DNA of 34,563 bases, taken from the NCBI GenBank assembly GCA_004322345.1, contig SCTQ01000248.1, forward strand, positions 1 through 34,563, written 5' to 3'. Position numbers and translations under genes: made by a program. Each line of letters begins with the position of its first letter. Position 1 is the first letter of the stretch. The stretch is from Aquabacterium sp. Lineage in GTDB: Bacteria > Pseudomonadota > Gammaproteobacteria > Burkholderiales > Burkholderiaceae_C. The notes beneath the pieces were generated by a model. That model searched no databases. It was not told where the DNA came from and was given only the letters and a program-made list of their open reading frames with translations. Shown here in pieces: positions 10,084 through 20,404 of the stretch.

Positions 10084-11142
10084 ATGCCGTCCCCTGTCTC
10101 CGACCTGCCGCCCGCCCGCGGGCTCCAGCGCATCTATGCGCGCGACGCCGTCCAGGGCATGGTGCCGCGCGGCCTGCTGCAGGTGCTGGCGACCCACCTC
10201 GGCGAACGCGGTGTCCCGCCTGCGGAGATCCTGCCCGCCGAGGCCCTCGTCCAACCCTGCGACCACCTGGCCCGCCACGCGGCGGAGGACTACTGCCGCA
10301 TGCTGCTGCGTGCGGCCGAGCGGCTGGACGACCCGCTGCTGGGCCTGCACCTGGGCCAGTCCGTGCGTCTGCCGCAGCTGGGTGCGCTGGGCTACGTGCT
10401 GCTGACCTGCGGCACGCTGGGCGAGGTGCTGCTGCGCATCGGCCGCTACCACCGGCTGCTGCACGACATCAACCCGATCGAGCAGGAGGTGGTGGGCGGC
10501 AACCTGGAGCTGCGCTGGGGCACGGCCCACGGCAAGCCCGGCGCGCTGTTCGACGAGACCGGCGTGGTCGCCTTCGTCGAGCTGGCCCGCCAGCTGTGCA
10601 ACGAGCGCCTGCCCGCGGCCGCGGTGGATTTCGTCAATCCGCCGCCTGCAGACACGCGGCCCTTCGCGGCCTATTTCGGCTGCGCCGTGCGGTGGGGGCG
10701 CCCCGTGACGCGCCTGGCCGTGCCGCTGGCGGTGCTGCAGCGGCCGTTGCAGCGTGCGGACCCGATGCTGCTGCGGCTGATGGAGGAACAGGTCGACCGC
10801 GTGCTGGCCACGCTGCCCGAGGACGGCGATCTTGCCGAGCAGACCCGCCGTGTCGTCGCCAACCTGGCGCAGGGCGGCATGCCCACGCTGGAGCAGGTGG
10901 CCGCGGCCCTGCGCCTGTCGCCGCGCGTCTACTACCGCCGCCTCGCGGCCCGGGACATGAACTTCCGCCAGCTGCGCGACGCGGCCTTGCGGCAGCTGGC
11001 CGAGCAGCACCTGGGCGACGGCCGCCTGCCGATGGCCGAGGTGGCGCGGAGGCTGGGCTACACCGAGCCCAGCGCCTTCTCGCGCGCCTTCCGGCGCTGG
11101 ACGGGGCACACGCCCCTGGCCTGGCGCAGGCGGGCGGGCTGA
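10084..11142 (+). CDS. AraC-family transcriptional regulator (Arabinose_bd-type N-terminal domain)
   Basis: N-terminal ligand-binding region (LGLHLGQSVRLPQLGALGYVLLTCGTLGEVLLRIGRYHRLL) and C-terminal HTH (LEQVAAALRLSPRVYYRRLAARDMNFRQLRDAALRQLAEQHL...LGYTEPSAFSRAFRRWTGHTPLAWR). Confidence 0.93.
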   Translation: MPSPVSDLPPARGLQRIYARDAVQGMVPRGLLQVLATHLGERGVPPAEILPAEALVQPCDHLARHAAEDYCRMLLRAAERLDDPLLGLHLGQSVRLPQLGALGYVLLTCGTLGEVLLRIGRYHRLLHDINPIEQEVVGGNLELRWGTAHGKPGALFDETGVVAFVELARQLCNERLPAAAVDFVNPPPADTRPFAAYFGCAVRWGRPVTRLAVPLAVLQRPLQRADPMLLRLMEEQVDRVLATLPEDGDLAEQTRRVVANLAQGGMPTLEQVAAALRLSPRVYYRRLAARDMNFRQLRDAALRQLAEQHLGDGRLPMAEVARRLGYTEPSAFSRAFRRWTGHTPLAWRRRAG

Positions 11143-11350
11143 GCGCGTGCGCGTCGCACGGTACGGCCGTCGCGGCCGTCCGCGGGCACGGCAACCTTCG
11201 TCGTGACCCCGCGCGAGAGCCATGAAAGACGAGGTCCACGAGGGAATCAGCATTCGCCTACGGCCACCCTCCTGGCCGCCCGACAGCGTGTTGCGGCGCG
11301 AGGAAACATCATCTCCCCGCCCCCTGGTGGGGCGACAGGAGATGGAAGAG

Positions 11351-11599
11351 ATGGAAGTGCGTCAGCAGAGCACCAGCGCGGCATTGGAAGAACTCATCGA
11401 CAGCCTTGTGCGCCGCAAGGGGCTGGCCTATGTCGAACGTCAGTACGACTCAGGCCTGATGTCGGGGGTGGTCGAGCCTGCCTTCGAGCAATGGAAGAAG
11501 CGCCAGGCCACCCGGCGGCGTGCCGCTCCCCGCGTGCCGGCGGCGCTGATCGCGGTGATGCTGCTGGTCGCGTACTTCGCGCTGGCCTGGTCTGTGTGA
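11351..11599 (+). CDS. small hypothetical protein with C-terminal TM
   Basis: MEVRQQSTSAALEELIDSLVRRKGLAYVERQYDSGLMSG...VPAALIAVMLLVAYFALAWSV; ATG 11351 or 11342; followed by a strong terminator. Confidence 0.6.
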   Translation: MEVRQQSTSAALEELIDSLVRRKGLAYVERQYDSGLMSGVVEPAFEQWKKRQATRRRAAPRVPAALIAVMLLVAYFALAWSV

Positions 11600-11629
11600 T
11601 CGTCAGGCGCCGCCGTCCCCGCGCAAGGA

Positions 11630-11660
11630 GAAACCGCCCGGGGATGCCGGGCGGTTTCTT
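11630..11660. terminator. bidirectional rho-independent terminator
   Basis: Perfect 12-bp stem GAAACCGCCCGG-GGATG-CCGGGCGGTTTC then TT, between convergent genes. Confidence 0.85.
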
Positions 11661-11707
11661 GCGCCAGGACGCGCGGACGAGCCCGGCCCGGCTTGCGGGG
11701 CGGCGGC

Positions 11708-12190
11708 CTACTGCGCCAGCAGCTCGGCCTTGCGCTCGGCCAGGCGCGCGCCGAGCGCGACCAGGTCGAGGCTGCTGTCGCGTGCCTTAGGGAAGATCTC
11801 GCCCTGTTCTTCCTTCACGTGATGCTTGACGTACTCGCTGAGCACCTTGACCTTGGCGTCGTACATCTCGCCGTCGGGCTCCACGCCCTCGATCTGGCCG
11901 ATGAGCGACTTGAGGGTGTCGTGCTCCACCGTGGCCTCGGGGATCAGTTCCTTGTCCTTGAGGGCCTGCTTGAACGCCGGATAGAAGATCTCCTCCTCGA
12001 TCTGGGCGTGCACCTTCAGCTCCTGGCACAGCTGGGCGACCAGTTGCACCTTCTTGGTGGACGAGCGTGCCTTCTCGTACTGCTCGAACAGCTCGCTGAC
12101 CGCCTGATGGTCGGCGCGCAGCATGGCGGTGGCATCCTTGGGCTGGGCCGAGGAGGCGCGCGCGGGTTTGGTCTTGGTTGCAGTGGTCAT
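11708..12190 (-). CDS. hemerythrin HHE domain protein
   Basis: MLRADHQAVSELFEQYEKA, HAQIEEEIFYPAF, VEHDTLKSLI, YVKHHVKEEQGEIFPKAR: canonical HHE metal ligands. Confidence 0.93.
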   Translation of the reverse strand: MTTATKTKPARASSAQPKDATAMLRADHQAVSELFEQYEKARSSTKKVQLVAQLCQELKVHAQIEEEIFYPAFKQALKDKELIPEATVEHDTLKSLIGQIEGVEPDGEMYDAKVKVLSEYVKHHVKEEQGEIFPKARDSSLDLVALGARLAERKAELLAQ

Positions 12191-12366
12191 GGGTTCTCCT
12201 GGTTGAGGCGCTGCCGCAAGAGCACTGGCAGGGTCCGGGGCATCTTCATGGCCCTGAGGCCATGCAGATGTAGGCGGCGCATGCCCCACCTTGTAGGGTT
12301 CCACTGATTCGAGGCAGCGGGGGCGTCCCCTTGCGCCGGAAAGCGAGCCGAGTGTGGCGGACCACC

Positions 12367-13557
12367 CTAGAGTGGGCGGCACTGCTGCTCGAAGAACCTG
12401 AGCATCTCCCGGCTCGCATCCGGTCCCGTCGGGTCGGTGTACGACCCGCTGCCGTGCCCGCCCGCCCAGGCGTGCCCGGCCCCATGGACGACCCAGCGTT
12501 CGACCACGCTCCTGCCGGATGCATCGGCATGGATGGAGCGCGTGTACGAGCGGCCGTTGGGCGAGTCTTTCCGCTCGGTGCGGGCGTGCAGCGTCTCGCG
12601 TCCAGCGGCTCCTTTCAGCGCAGCCGCGTGCACCTGCTCGCCGTTGGAGGAGTGGACCGTCTGGTCCCGGTCGCCGTGGAAGACGATCGTGGGAACGGTC
12701 AGCGCAGCCGGCGACGCCTGGCCTGGCAGGCCCGGGCGCCGTGCGCGGCCGAGGACGGAGTTCGACGCCGACGCGTTGCCCTGCATGGCCGCCAGCGCGT
12801 CCGGCAGGTTGCCTGCCGCGCCAGGCGCCAGGCCGGAGTGCACGCCGACCGCTGCGAAGACATCCGGATACGCCGCCGCGACCAGGGCCGCCATCGCGCC
12901 GCCCGCCGACAGGCCGGCGATGTAGACGCGGCGCGGATCGACGGCATGGCCGGCGATGACCGACTGGGTCAGCGAGGTGATCCACGCGGGCTCGCCACGA
13001 CCGCGTTGCTGGTGGGTGTGCTTGAACCAGTTCCAGCACTTCTGCGGGTTGGCCTGCGCCGATTGGGCGGGGTAGAGCACGAGCCAGCCGTGTGCGCGGG
13101 CCAGGGCGTTCATGTCGGTCCCGGCTGCGAAGTCGTCCGGATCCTGCGTGCAGCCGTGCAGCATGACGAGCAGCGGGCGCGGTTCGTCGCCGGACAGGGG
13201 CGGCACGTACAGCTTGTAGTCGCGGGTCAGCGAGCCATGCGTGTGCGACGCGGCGAGAAAGCATTCGGTTGGCGCGGCCGCATCGATGCGCGGGGCCGTG
13301 GAGGCCGGGGCCTCGAAGACGCAGCCGTCGAGCACCTGGTCGTCCACCGGCTTGGCGGCAGCCGCGGGTGCGGGCCCGAAACCGCGGGCGGACGGCGGCG
13401 CATTCGGGGGAGCGCCGGGCCAGCGCACGCGGGGCAGGCCGCCCGCGGCGGGCCCGCGTTCCAGCGCCTGCTGGATGGCCGCGGTGGCTTCTTGCAGCCG
13501 GCCTTCCCGCATGAGGCCGGTGGCCGTCTGCATCCAGTCTTCGAAGAAGTCGGACAT
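12367..13557 (-). CDS. PHB depolymerase family esterase (short-chain PHA depolymerase/LpqC type)
   Basis: PLLVMLHGCTQDPDDFAAGTDMN, YIAGLSAGGAMAALVAAAYPDVFAAVGVHSGL (lipase box), TVPTIVFHGDRDQTVH, HGAGHAWAGG. Confidence 0.92.
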   Translation of the reverse strand: MSDFFEDWMQTATGLMREGRLQEATAAIQQALERGPAAGGLPRVRWPGAPPNAPPSARGFGPAPAAAAKPVDDQVLDGCVFEAPASTAPRIDAAAPTECFLAASHTHGSLTRDYKLYVPPLSGDEPRPLLVMLHGCTQDPDDFAAGTDMNALARAHGWLVLYPAQSAQANPQKCWNWFKHTHQQRGRGEPAWITSLTQSVIAGHAVDPRRVYIAGLSAGGAMAALVAAAYPDVFAAVGVHSGLAPGAAGNLPDALAAMQGNASASNSVLGRARRPGLPGQASPAALTVPTIVFHGDRDQTVHSSNGEQVHAAALKGAAGRETLHARTERKDSPNGRSYTRSIHADASGRSVVERWVVHGAGHAWAGGHGSGSYTDPTGPDASREMLRFFEQQCRPL

Positions 13558-13603
13558 GGTTTTCCTGTCGATGGTGTGGGGGTGGAGGGGGTGCCGGTGG
13601 CGA

Positions 13604-14041
13604 TCAGCGCTGGCGCTTGAGCAGCGCCGCCTTGACCGCCGCGCTGGCGTGGAAGGCGCCGAGGACTTCCAGGGATTCGATGGTCTCCAGCGCCAGTTCG
13701 GGACTGACGTCGGCTGCGATCGTGGCCAGGCCGAGCACCCGGATCTGCAGCCGCTGCCGCGCGTCCTTCACGCCCTGGAGGTAAGCCGCGTCGAAGTGCT
13801 GCAGGCCCAGGACCAGCATGCGCCGGGCCGCCACCTGCTTGACTGCATCGGCGTGCGTGGCCAGGTGGTTGCGGATCGCCGTGCGGATGAAATCCGTCCG
13901 GTTGCCGTAGAAGCCCTCGGCCACCAGGAGGTCGATCTGGCCGAGGTCGACGAAGCCGAGGTTGACGGTGATCTTCTCGGCATCGCCGGTGCGTTCCGCT
14001 GAGATGGGGGAGGCGAGGGCAGGGAGGGCTTTGCGTGGCAT
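13604..14041 (-). CDS. ribbon-helix-helix (CopG-like) transcriptional regulator
   Basis: EKITVNLGFVDLGQIDLLVAEGFYGNRTDFIRTAIRNHL resembles an RHH fold; same strand and 46 nt upstream of the PHB depolymerase gene. Confidence 0.78.
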   Translation of the reverse strand: MPRKALPALASPISAERTGDAEKITVNLGFVDLGQIDLLVAEGFYGNRTDFIRTAIRNHLATHADAVKQVAARRMLVLGLQHFDAAYLQGVKDARQRLQIRVLGLATIAADVSPELALETIESLEVLGAFHASAAVKAALLKRQR

Positions 14042-14063
14042 GCAGCCATCTTACCATCCAAGT

Positions 14064-14140
14064 GGATGTTTAGTGGATGCTAACGAGATGTTTATTGGAT
14101 GTTTCTTGGATGTTTCTTGGGCATCCTATGGATTCTTCCT
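14064..14140. repeat. seven-unit 11-bp-phased tandem repeat array (putative operator)
   Basis: Units start at 14064, 14075, 14086, 14097, 14108, 14119 and 14130: GGATGTTTAGT/GGATGCTAACG/AGATGTTTATT/GGATGTTTCTT/GGATGTTTCTT/GGGCATCCTAT/GGATTCTTCCT. Confidence 0.85.
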
Positions 14141-16888
14141 GGCGGTCCTGGGGCGGGCTCGGGAAACCGGGCCGGGCGTCCGTGGCGACGGCGGGTCATC
14201 GCCGACCCATCGCCTGAGATATCCGGCGGTCGCACTGCCCTCGGCCGCCGACACGGCGCGCGGCGGCCCGGCGGCGACCACCCGGCCGCCGCGCTCGCCG
14301 GCGCCGGGGCCCATGTCGATCACCCAGTCGCTCTGGGCGACGACCCGCATCTCGTGCTCGACCACCACCACGGTGTGGCCGGCAGCCACCAGGCCGTGCA
14401 ACTGCGCCATCAGCCTGTCCACGTCGCTCGGGTGCAGGCCGGTGGTGGGCTCGTCCAGCACGTAGAGGGTGCTGGCGCGCTGCACGCGCTGCAGTTCCGT
14501 GGCGAGCTTGATCCGCTGGGCCTCGCCGCCGGACAACTCGGTCGCGGGCTGGCCCAGGCGCAGGTAGCCCAGCCCGATCTCGCCCAGCAGCGCCAGCGGC
14601 CTGTGGACGGCAGGTTCGCATGCGAAGAAGGCGGTGGCCTCGTCCACCGTCATCCGCAGGACGTCGGCGATGTTCCTGCCCTGCCAGGTCACCTCCAGCG
14701 TGCGCTGGTTGAAGCGCGCTCCCCCGCACGCGGGGCATGGGGCGTAGACGCTGGGCATGAACAACAGCTCCACGCCGACGAAGCCCTCGCCCTCGCAGGT
14801 GTCGCAGCGGCCCTTGGCCACGTTGAACGAGAAGCGGCCGGCGTCGTAGCGGCGTGCGCGGGCCGCCGGGGTTGCGGCGAAGAGCTTGCGCACGCCGTCG
14901 AAGAGGCCGGTGTAGGTCGCGAGGTTGGAGCGTGGCGTGCGGCCGATCGGCTTCTGATCGACACGGACCAGGCGGGCGATCGCCTGCGCGCCGGCATGGA
15001 TGCGGCCCGCAGCCTCCTGCGCCATCCCGGGCCCGTCTTCGTCGGCTTCCTCGTCGGTGCCGATCTCGTGGCCCAGGTGCTCGCCGACCAGTTCCACCAG
15101 CGCCTGGCTGACGAGGCTGGACTTGCCCGACCCCGACACGCCGGTCACCGAGGTCATCACGCCCAGCGGAATGGAGACGTCCAGCCCGTGCAGGTTGTTG
15201 CGCGTGATGCCGCGCAGCTCCAGCCAGCCGGCCGGCTCGCGCTGGGCGCCGCGCGGCGGCGTGGTCGTCGCGAAGAGATGCTGCGCGGTACACGACTGCG
15301 CCACCTCGCGCAGGCCCTCGGGCGGCCCGCTGTAGAGCACGTGGCCGCCCTGCTCGCCCGCGCCGGGGCCGACGTCCACCAGCCAGTCGGCGCGCCGCAT
15401 CATCTCCAGGTCGTGCTCGATGACGAAGACGGAGTTGCCGCCGCGGCGCAGCTGCTCCAGCGCGGAGGTCAGTGCCTCGCCGTCGGCAGGGTGCAGGCCC
15501 GCGGTGGGCTCGTCGAGCACGTAGACCACGCCGAACAGGTTGGAGCGGATCTGCGTGGCCAGGCGCAGGCGCTGCAGTTCGCCCGCCGACAGCGTGGGCG
15601 TGCTGCGTTCGAGGGACAGGTAGCCCAGCCCCAGGCCGTGCAGCGTGGCGATGCGCTCCTGCAGCTCGCGAGCGATGCGCTGCGCGGCCAGGCGCTTTTC
15701 ATCGGAGAGGTTCGGCGTGCGCCGGACGTCCGGCGCCGCCTGATGGGCGGCGCCGCCCGCGGCCACCCGCCGGGCGGTGTCCTTGCGCGACGCGGCGCGG
15801 CTGAGCGTGGCCGCCCGGCCGCCGGCCGGCTCGTGCAGCTGCCCCGTCGCGGCCGGCTGCAGCAGCTCGGCCACGCGGTCCAGCGGCAGGCGGGACAGCG
15901 CCCCGATGTCCAGGCCCATGAAGGTCACCGAGAGCGACGCGCGCTTCAGGCGCTTGCCCTCGCAGGCCGGGCACACGCTGCCGACCATGAAGCGGGAGAC
16001 GCGCTTCTTCATCAGCGGGCTCTGCGTGGTCGCGAAGGTGTGCAGCACGTAGCGCCGGGCGCCGGTGAAGGTGCCCTGGTAGCTGGGCTCGGCCTTGCGC
16101 CGCAACGCGCTGCGGGTCTCCGCCGGCGTGAAGCCCGCGTAGACGGGCACGGTGGGCTGCTCGTCCGTGAACAGGATCCAGTCCCGGTCCTTGCGCGGCA
16201 GCTCGCGCCACGGCGTGTCGACGTCGTAGCCCAGGGTCACGAGGATGTCGCGCAGGTTCTGCCCGTGCCAGGCCGGGGGCCAGGCGGCGATGGCGCGTTC
16301 GCGGATGGTCAGGGTGTCGTCGGGCACCATGGACTGCTCGGTCACCTCGTACACGTGGCCCAGGCCGTGGCATTGCGGGCAGGCGCCCTGCGGGGTGTTG
16401 GGCGAGAAGTCCTCGGCATAGAGCATGGGCTGCCGCGGGGGGTAGTGTCCGGCGCGCGAATACAGCATCCGCACCAGGCCGGACAGCGTCGTCACGCTGC
16501 CCACGGAAGACCGCGCGCCGGGCGTGCTGCGCTGCTGCTGCAAGGCGACGGCGGGCGGGAGCCCTTCGATCGAATCGACGTCGGGCACGCCGACCTGCTG
16601 GATGAGCCGCCGCGCGTACGGCGCGACCGATTCGAAGTACCGGCGCTGCGCTTCCGCGTAGATCGTGCCGAATGCCAGCGACGACTTGCCGGAGCCGGAG
16701 ACGCCCGAGAACACGACCAGGGCGTCGCGCGGGATGTCCACGTCGACGTTCTTGAGGTTGTGCTCGCGCGCTCCTCGCACCCGCACGCAGGAGCCGGCGG
16801 CAGGATGGGGATCATGCTTTGAGGCATCGGTACCCGCTTGCGGTGCGGCGGGGCGCGCCGCGTCGACGGCGGGGGTCGTGGTCTTCAT
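14126..16888 (-). CDS. UvrA-like ABC ATPase (UvrA2 class)
   Basis: [107 protein letters not shown]. Confidence 0.93.
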   Translation of the reverse strand: MKTTTPAVDAARPAAPQAGTDASKHDPHPAAGSCVRVRGAREHNLKNVDVDIPRDALVVFSGVSGSGKSSLAFGTIYAEAQRRYFESVAPYARRLIQQVGVPDVDSIEGLPPAVALQQQRSTPGARSSVGSVTTLSGLVRMLYSRAGHYPPRQPMLYAEDFSPNTPQGACPQCHGLGHVYEVTEQSMVPDDTLTIRERAIAAWPPAWHGQNLRDILVTLGYDVDTPWRELPRKDRDWILFTDEQPTVPVYAGFTPAETRSALRRKAEPSYQGTFTGARRYVLHTFATTQSPLMKKRVSRFMVGSVCPACEGKRLKRASLSVTFMGLDIGALSRLPLDRVAELLQPAATGQLHEPAGGRAATLSRAASRKDTARRVAAGGAAHQAAPDVRRTPNLSDEKRLAAQRIARELQERIATLHGLGLGYLSLERSTPTLSAGELQRLRLATQIRSNLFGVVYVLDEPTAGLHPADGEALTSALEQLRRGGNSVFVIEHDLEMMRRADWLVDVGPGAGEQGGHVLYSGPPEGLREVAQSCTAQHLFATTTPPRGAQREPAGWLELRGITRNNLHGLDVSIPLGVMTSVTGVSGSGKSSLVSQALVELVGEHLGHEIGTDEEADEDGPGMAQEAAGRIHAGAQAIARLVRVDQKPIGRTPRSNLATYTGLFDGVRKLFAATPAARARRYDAGRFSFNVAKGRCDTCEGEGFVGVELLFMPSVYAPCPACGGARFNQRTLEVTWQGRNIADVLRMTVDEATAFFACEPAVHRPLALLGEIGLGYLRLGQPATELSGGEAQRIKLATELQRVQRASTLYVLDEPTTGLHPSDVDRLMAQLHGLVAAGHTVVVVEHEMRVVAQSDWVIDMGPGAGERGGRVVAAGPPRAVSAAEGSATAGYLRRWVGDDPPSPRTPGPVSRARPRTARKNP

Positions 16889-16958
16889 GCATCGAGCGTA
16901 GCCGGGCTTGCGGATTGCCGCGGCACGGTGGTCCCGATCGACCCTCCACCAACATTGA

Positions 16959-17219
16959 ATGGAAGCGCCAATGAAGCCCCGCACCCTGGTCCTGGCCGCC
17001 TATGCCGCGGCCCTGCTGTGCGCCGTCATCCGGAGGCGGCGCCGGCAGGACCAGGCGGCCGCCATGCATCGAACGGCGCCCTTCGAGACCGCGCCCGAAG
17101 CCGCGAACGCCGGTGAGGCGCTGAACGGAATGGGGCTGGGTGCCGACGTCGCGCCGCAGATCGAGCAAGGCGGCGAGACGGTGCGCCCCGGCCTGGGCGA
17201 CTTCCTGCGCGGCGCATAG
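16959..17219 (+). CDS. small hypothetical protein
   Basis: MEAPMKPRTLVLAAYAAALLCAVIRRRRRQDQAAAM...; hydrophobic N-terminus, divergent from uvrA-like gene. Confidence 0.4.
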   Translation: MEAPMKPRTLVLAAYAAALLCAVIRRRRRQDQAAAMHRTAPFETAPEAANAGEALNGMGLGADVAPQIEQGGETVRPGLGDFLRGA

Positions 17220-17474
17220 CGGCACGTCCTTTGCCGCTCATGATTCCGGTCGGCGCTCGCCGACAAGGGGTGCCCGTGGACGAAGCCGGAGGGAAACGTG
17301 AAAGTCGCCTGCGACGTTGGATGAGCCGCCTGTCTGCGTTCACGGGACCTTCCACGGGACTGTCGGACGGCTGTTTGCCCGCGTCCTCTCTGCCGCCAAC
17401 GCAGACGTCCACGCAGACGACTCGATGCAGGCCGCTTCGCGCAGAGCCTGAGCGACAGCCAACCGACCCTGCTC

Positions 17475-19860
17475 ATGCATTTCGATCGCCACCTCGTGCT
17501 GCGCTATGCCAACCGGGCGACCCTGGAATGGTTCGGCGGCGAGCGTGCCGCGGTGCTGGGCCGTCCCATCGACGAACTTGACGGCTGGCAGGCCGTTCAT
17601 CCGGGGCCCCGCGGAGATCGAGGAGCTCCTGTCAGGTGACGCCGTGAGGCAGGAATGCGACATCACCGGGCTGGACGGGCGGCGCAGCCACTTCCTCGTC
17701 CACAAGGTGCCGACGCGGGACGCAGGAGAGGTGCTGGGCTTCCACGTCATCGCCACCGACATCACCGCCTTGCAGGAAGCCGAGTCCCGGCTGCGCCGCA
17801 CGAACGAGGAACTCGTCGAGGCGCGCGACCGGGCCGAAGCCGCGATGCGCGCCAAGAGCTCCTTCCTGGCCAACGTGAGCCATGAGATCCGCACCCCGAT
17901 GAACGCGATCCTGGGCCTGACCAACCTGCTGCGGCGGGATGTCCGCGATCCGGGCCAGGCCCACCGGCTGGACAAGGTGGCCGACGCCGCGCGACACCTG
18001 CTGCAAGTCATCAATGAAGTGCTGGACGTGTCGAAGATCGAGGCCGGCAAGCTGCAGCTCGCGAATGCGGATTTCTCCGTCGCAACGCTGTTCAGCAGCA
18101 GCTGTGCGCTGGTGGAGGACGCGGCCCGGGCCAAGGGTCTGGACCTGATCGCCGATGCCGGCGCGCTGCCGCGCACGCTCCACGGCGACTCCACCCGCCT
18201 GTCGCAGGCTCTCGTCAACCTGCTGTCCAACGCCGTGAAGTTCACGCAGCGCGGACACGTCACCTTGCAGGCCCGTGTCGAGGAGGATGGCGGCGATGGA
18301 CTGCTGGTGCGGTTCACCGTGCGCGACACCGGCGACGGCATCCCCGCGGAACGCCTGGACTCGATGTTCCAGCCTTTCGAGCAGGCCGAGGGGCCGCATA
18401 CGCGCCAGCTCGGCGGCACCGGCCTGGGGCTGGTAATCACCCGCCACCTGGCCGAGCGCATGGGCGGTGAGGCCGGAGTGAGCAGCGAGCTGGGACGGGG
18501 AAGCAGCTTCTGGTTCACGGCCAGGCTGCGCCATGCGCAGGCGAGTGGCGCTCCCGCGGCTGACATGCCGCTGACGGGCTACCGCGTGCTGGTGGTCGAC
18601 GACATGGCGGACTCGCGCCAGCCTCTGGCCGAGCTGCTGGCCTCGCGGGGCCTGGAGGTCCGCACGGCGGCAAGCGGCATGGACGCCCTGGTGCTGGCCG
18701 CGGAAGCGGACGGCACGGGCTGCCCCTTCCACCTGATCACGCTGGACTGGCTGATGCCCCATGTGGACGGATTGACGACTGCACGCCGCCTGCAAGAGCT
18801 GGGCCTGAAGCAACCGCCGGTGGTGGTGCTGATCAGCGGCCTGGTGGATCCGCGGATGCGTCAGCAGGCGGTGGACCTGGGCATTGCCACCGTGCTGGAG
18901 AGGCTGGACTTCATCGAGATGCTGGATGAGACCTTGCCGGGCCTGCTGGCGGGCGCCGAGCCTTGCGTCGTCGCCCACGCGCAGACGGCGCAGCAGGTGG
19001 CCGAGGACCGCCTGCGCCAGTCCCATGCGGGAGCCCGCGTGCTGCTGGCCGAGGACAACGTCATCAACCAGGAAGTGGCGGCCGAACTGCTCAGGCGCGC
19101 CGGCCTGGATGTGGACATCGCACCCGACGGCCAGGCCGCGGTGGCGATGTTCGGCAAGCGCCCCTATGACCTGATTCTGATGGACCTCCACATGCCGCAG
19201 CTGAACGGCCTGGAGGCCACGCGGCTGATCCGCGGCCGGGAAGGCGGGCACCGTGTCCCCATCCTGGCGATGACCGCCAACGCCTTCGACGAAGACCGTG
19301 CGGCCTGCCTGCAGGCCGGGATGGATGAGCACATCGGCAAGCCGGTCGAGCCGCTGCTGCTGTACGAGGCCCTGTCGCGCTGGCTGGACGAGCGCCGCCC
19401 GGGCCGCGCGCCTGCCGCGCGTGGCGCCCAGGTGGCCCCGCCGCCCCCGCGGCTGGCCGCGGCCGCAGCGACGCTGGATGCCCGGCTCGCGGCCATGGTG
19501 GAAGGCACGGGTGTCGAGGCGGCCAAGGGCCTGGAGATATCCGGTGGCAACGTCGAAGGCTACATGGCGCTGCTGGGCGTGTTCGCCTCCCTCTACGCGG
19601 GCGGCGTGGCCGGATTGGAGCCGCGGTTGCGGGAGGCCACGCCGCAGGCGGCCATGGCCGTGCGAACCGAGCTGCACGGCGTGGGTGGCGCGGCGGCCAC
19701 CATCGGGGCGGAAGCGCTGCGCTGCGAGTGCCAGCGCCTGCAGGCCCTGCTGCGCAGTGGCGAACCGCTGGAGCGGCTGCATGCCGATCTCCTGTCGTTC
19801 GATGCCGCGCTCCGGCTGACGGCGCAGCGGCTGCTGCGCAGCACCGCTGCCGCTTCATAG
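17475..19860 (+). CDS. hybrid sensor kinase PAS-HisKA-HATPase-REC-REC-Hpt, with apparent frameshift in the PAS
   Basis: Kinase frame 17506..19860: FLANVSHEIRTPMNAILGL (H-box), LLSNAVKFTQ (N-box), DTGDGIP, GTGLGLVIT; REC1 VLVVDDMADSRQ...LDWLMP; REC2 VLLAEDNVINQEV...LMDLHMP...GKPV; Hpt-like LHGVGGAAATIGAEAL. The first half of the PAS is in another frame (from 17475). Confidence 0.85.
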
Positions 19861-19918
19861 CCCTCGGCGCCCCGGGTCGCGGCGCGCATGCCTCGGGCGC
19901 ACGGGCTCGGGCCCCTGA

Positions 19919-20404
19919 TCAACCCTGGTCTGCCGGCTGCACGCTCTTCCTCTTCCGGATGCTCAAGGTGCCGTCCACTTCCAGGAACGCGTACTGCATG
20001 TCCTGGAGATCGCAATCGGCCTCCCGCAGCGAACGTTCGACGTCGGCCTGGCTCACAAGGTGGCGGCGCAGCACCGCGTCGAAGAAGCGACCGTCGCGGC
20101 CGACGAGCAGGATCTCGCCTTCGAGCAGCGCCTCGACCCGGCGGCTGCGGGACGTGGCCCAGGCCACCACCAGGTTCAACCCGATGAGCGTGCCCACGAT
20201 CAGCAGGGCGGCACCCACCGAGCTGTCCCCGCCGCTGAGCGCGGCGCTGGCTCCTTCGCTGATCAGCAGGACGACGACGAGGTCGAAGGGCGTGAACTGT
20301 CCTACCGTGCGGCGCCCGGAAGCCCGCACAAGCACCAGCAGGGTGGCGTAGATGATCGTTCCCCGCAGAACGAACTCCCACCATGGCAGGTCCAGCTCGA
20401 ACAT
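19919..20404 (-). CDS. DUF421 (YetF/YcaP-like) membrane protein
   Basis: MFELDLPWWEFVLRGTIIYATLLVLVRASGRRTVGQFTPFDLVVVLLISEGASAALSGGDSSVGAALLIVGTLIGLNL is characteristic. Confidence 0.93.
   Translation of the reverse strand: MFELDLPWWEFVLRGTIIYATLLVLVRASGRRTVGQFTPFDLVVVLLISEGASAALSGGDSSVGAALLIVGTLIGLNLVVAWATSRSRRVEALLEGEILLVGRDGRFFDAVLRRHLVSQADVERSLREADCDLQDMQYAFLEVDGTLSIRKRKSVQPADQG

Noticed and set aside
14099-16822. 907-aa plus-strand ORF
   Set aside because: Antisense to the UvrA-like gene, no recognisable domains.
19660-19722. Hpt domain that seemed to lack its phospho-histidine (TELHG read against HSLKG)
   Set aside because: Aligning HGVGGAAATIGAEAL with HTLKGAAATIGAEAL keeps the His; only the flanking Thr-Leu-Lys differ.
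17632-19782. 716-aa minus-strand ORF
   Set aside because: Antisense to the hybrid kinase; composition is Gln/His/Arg-rich shadow coding.
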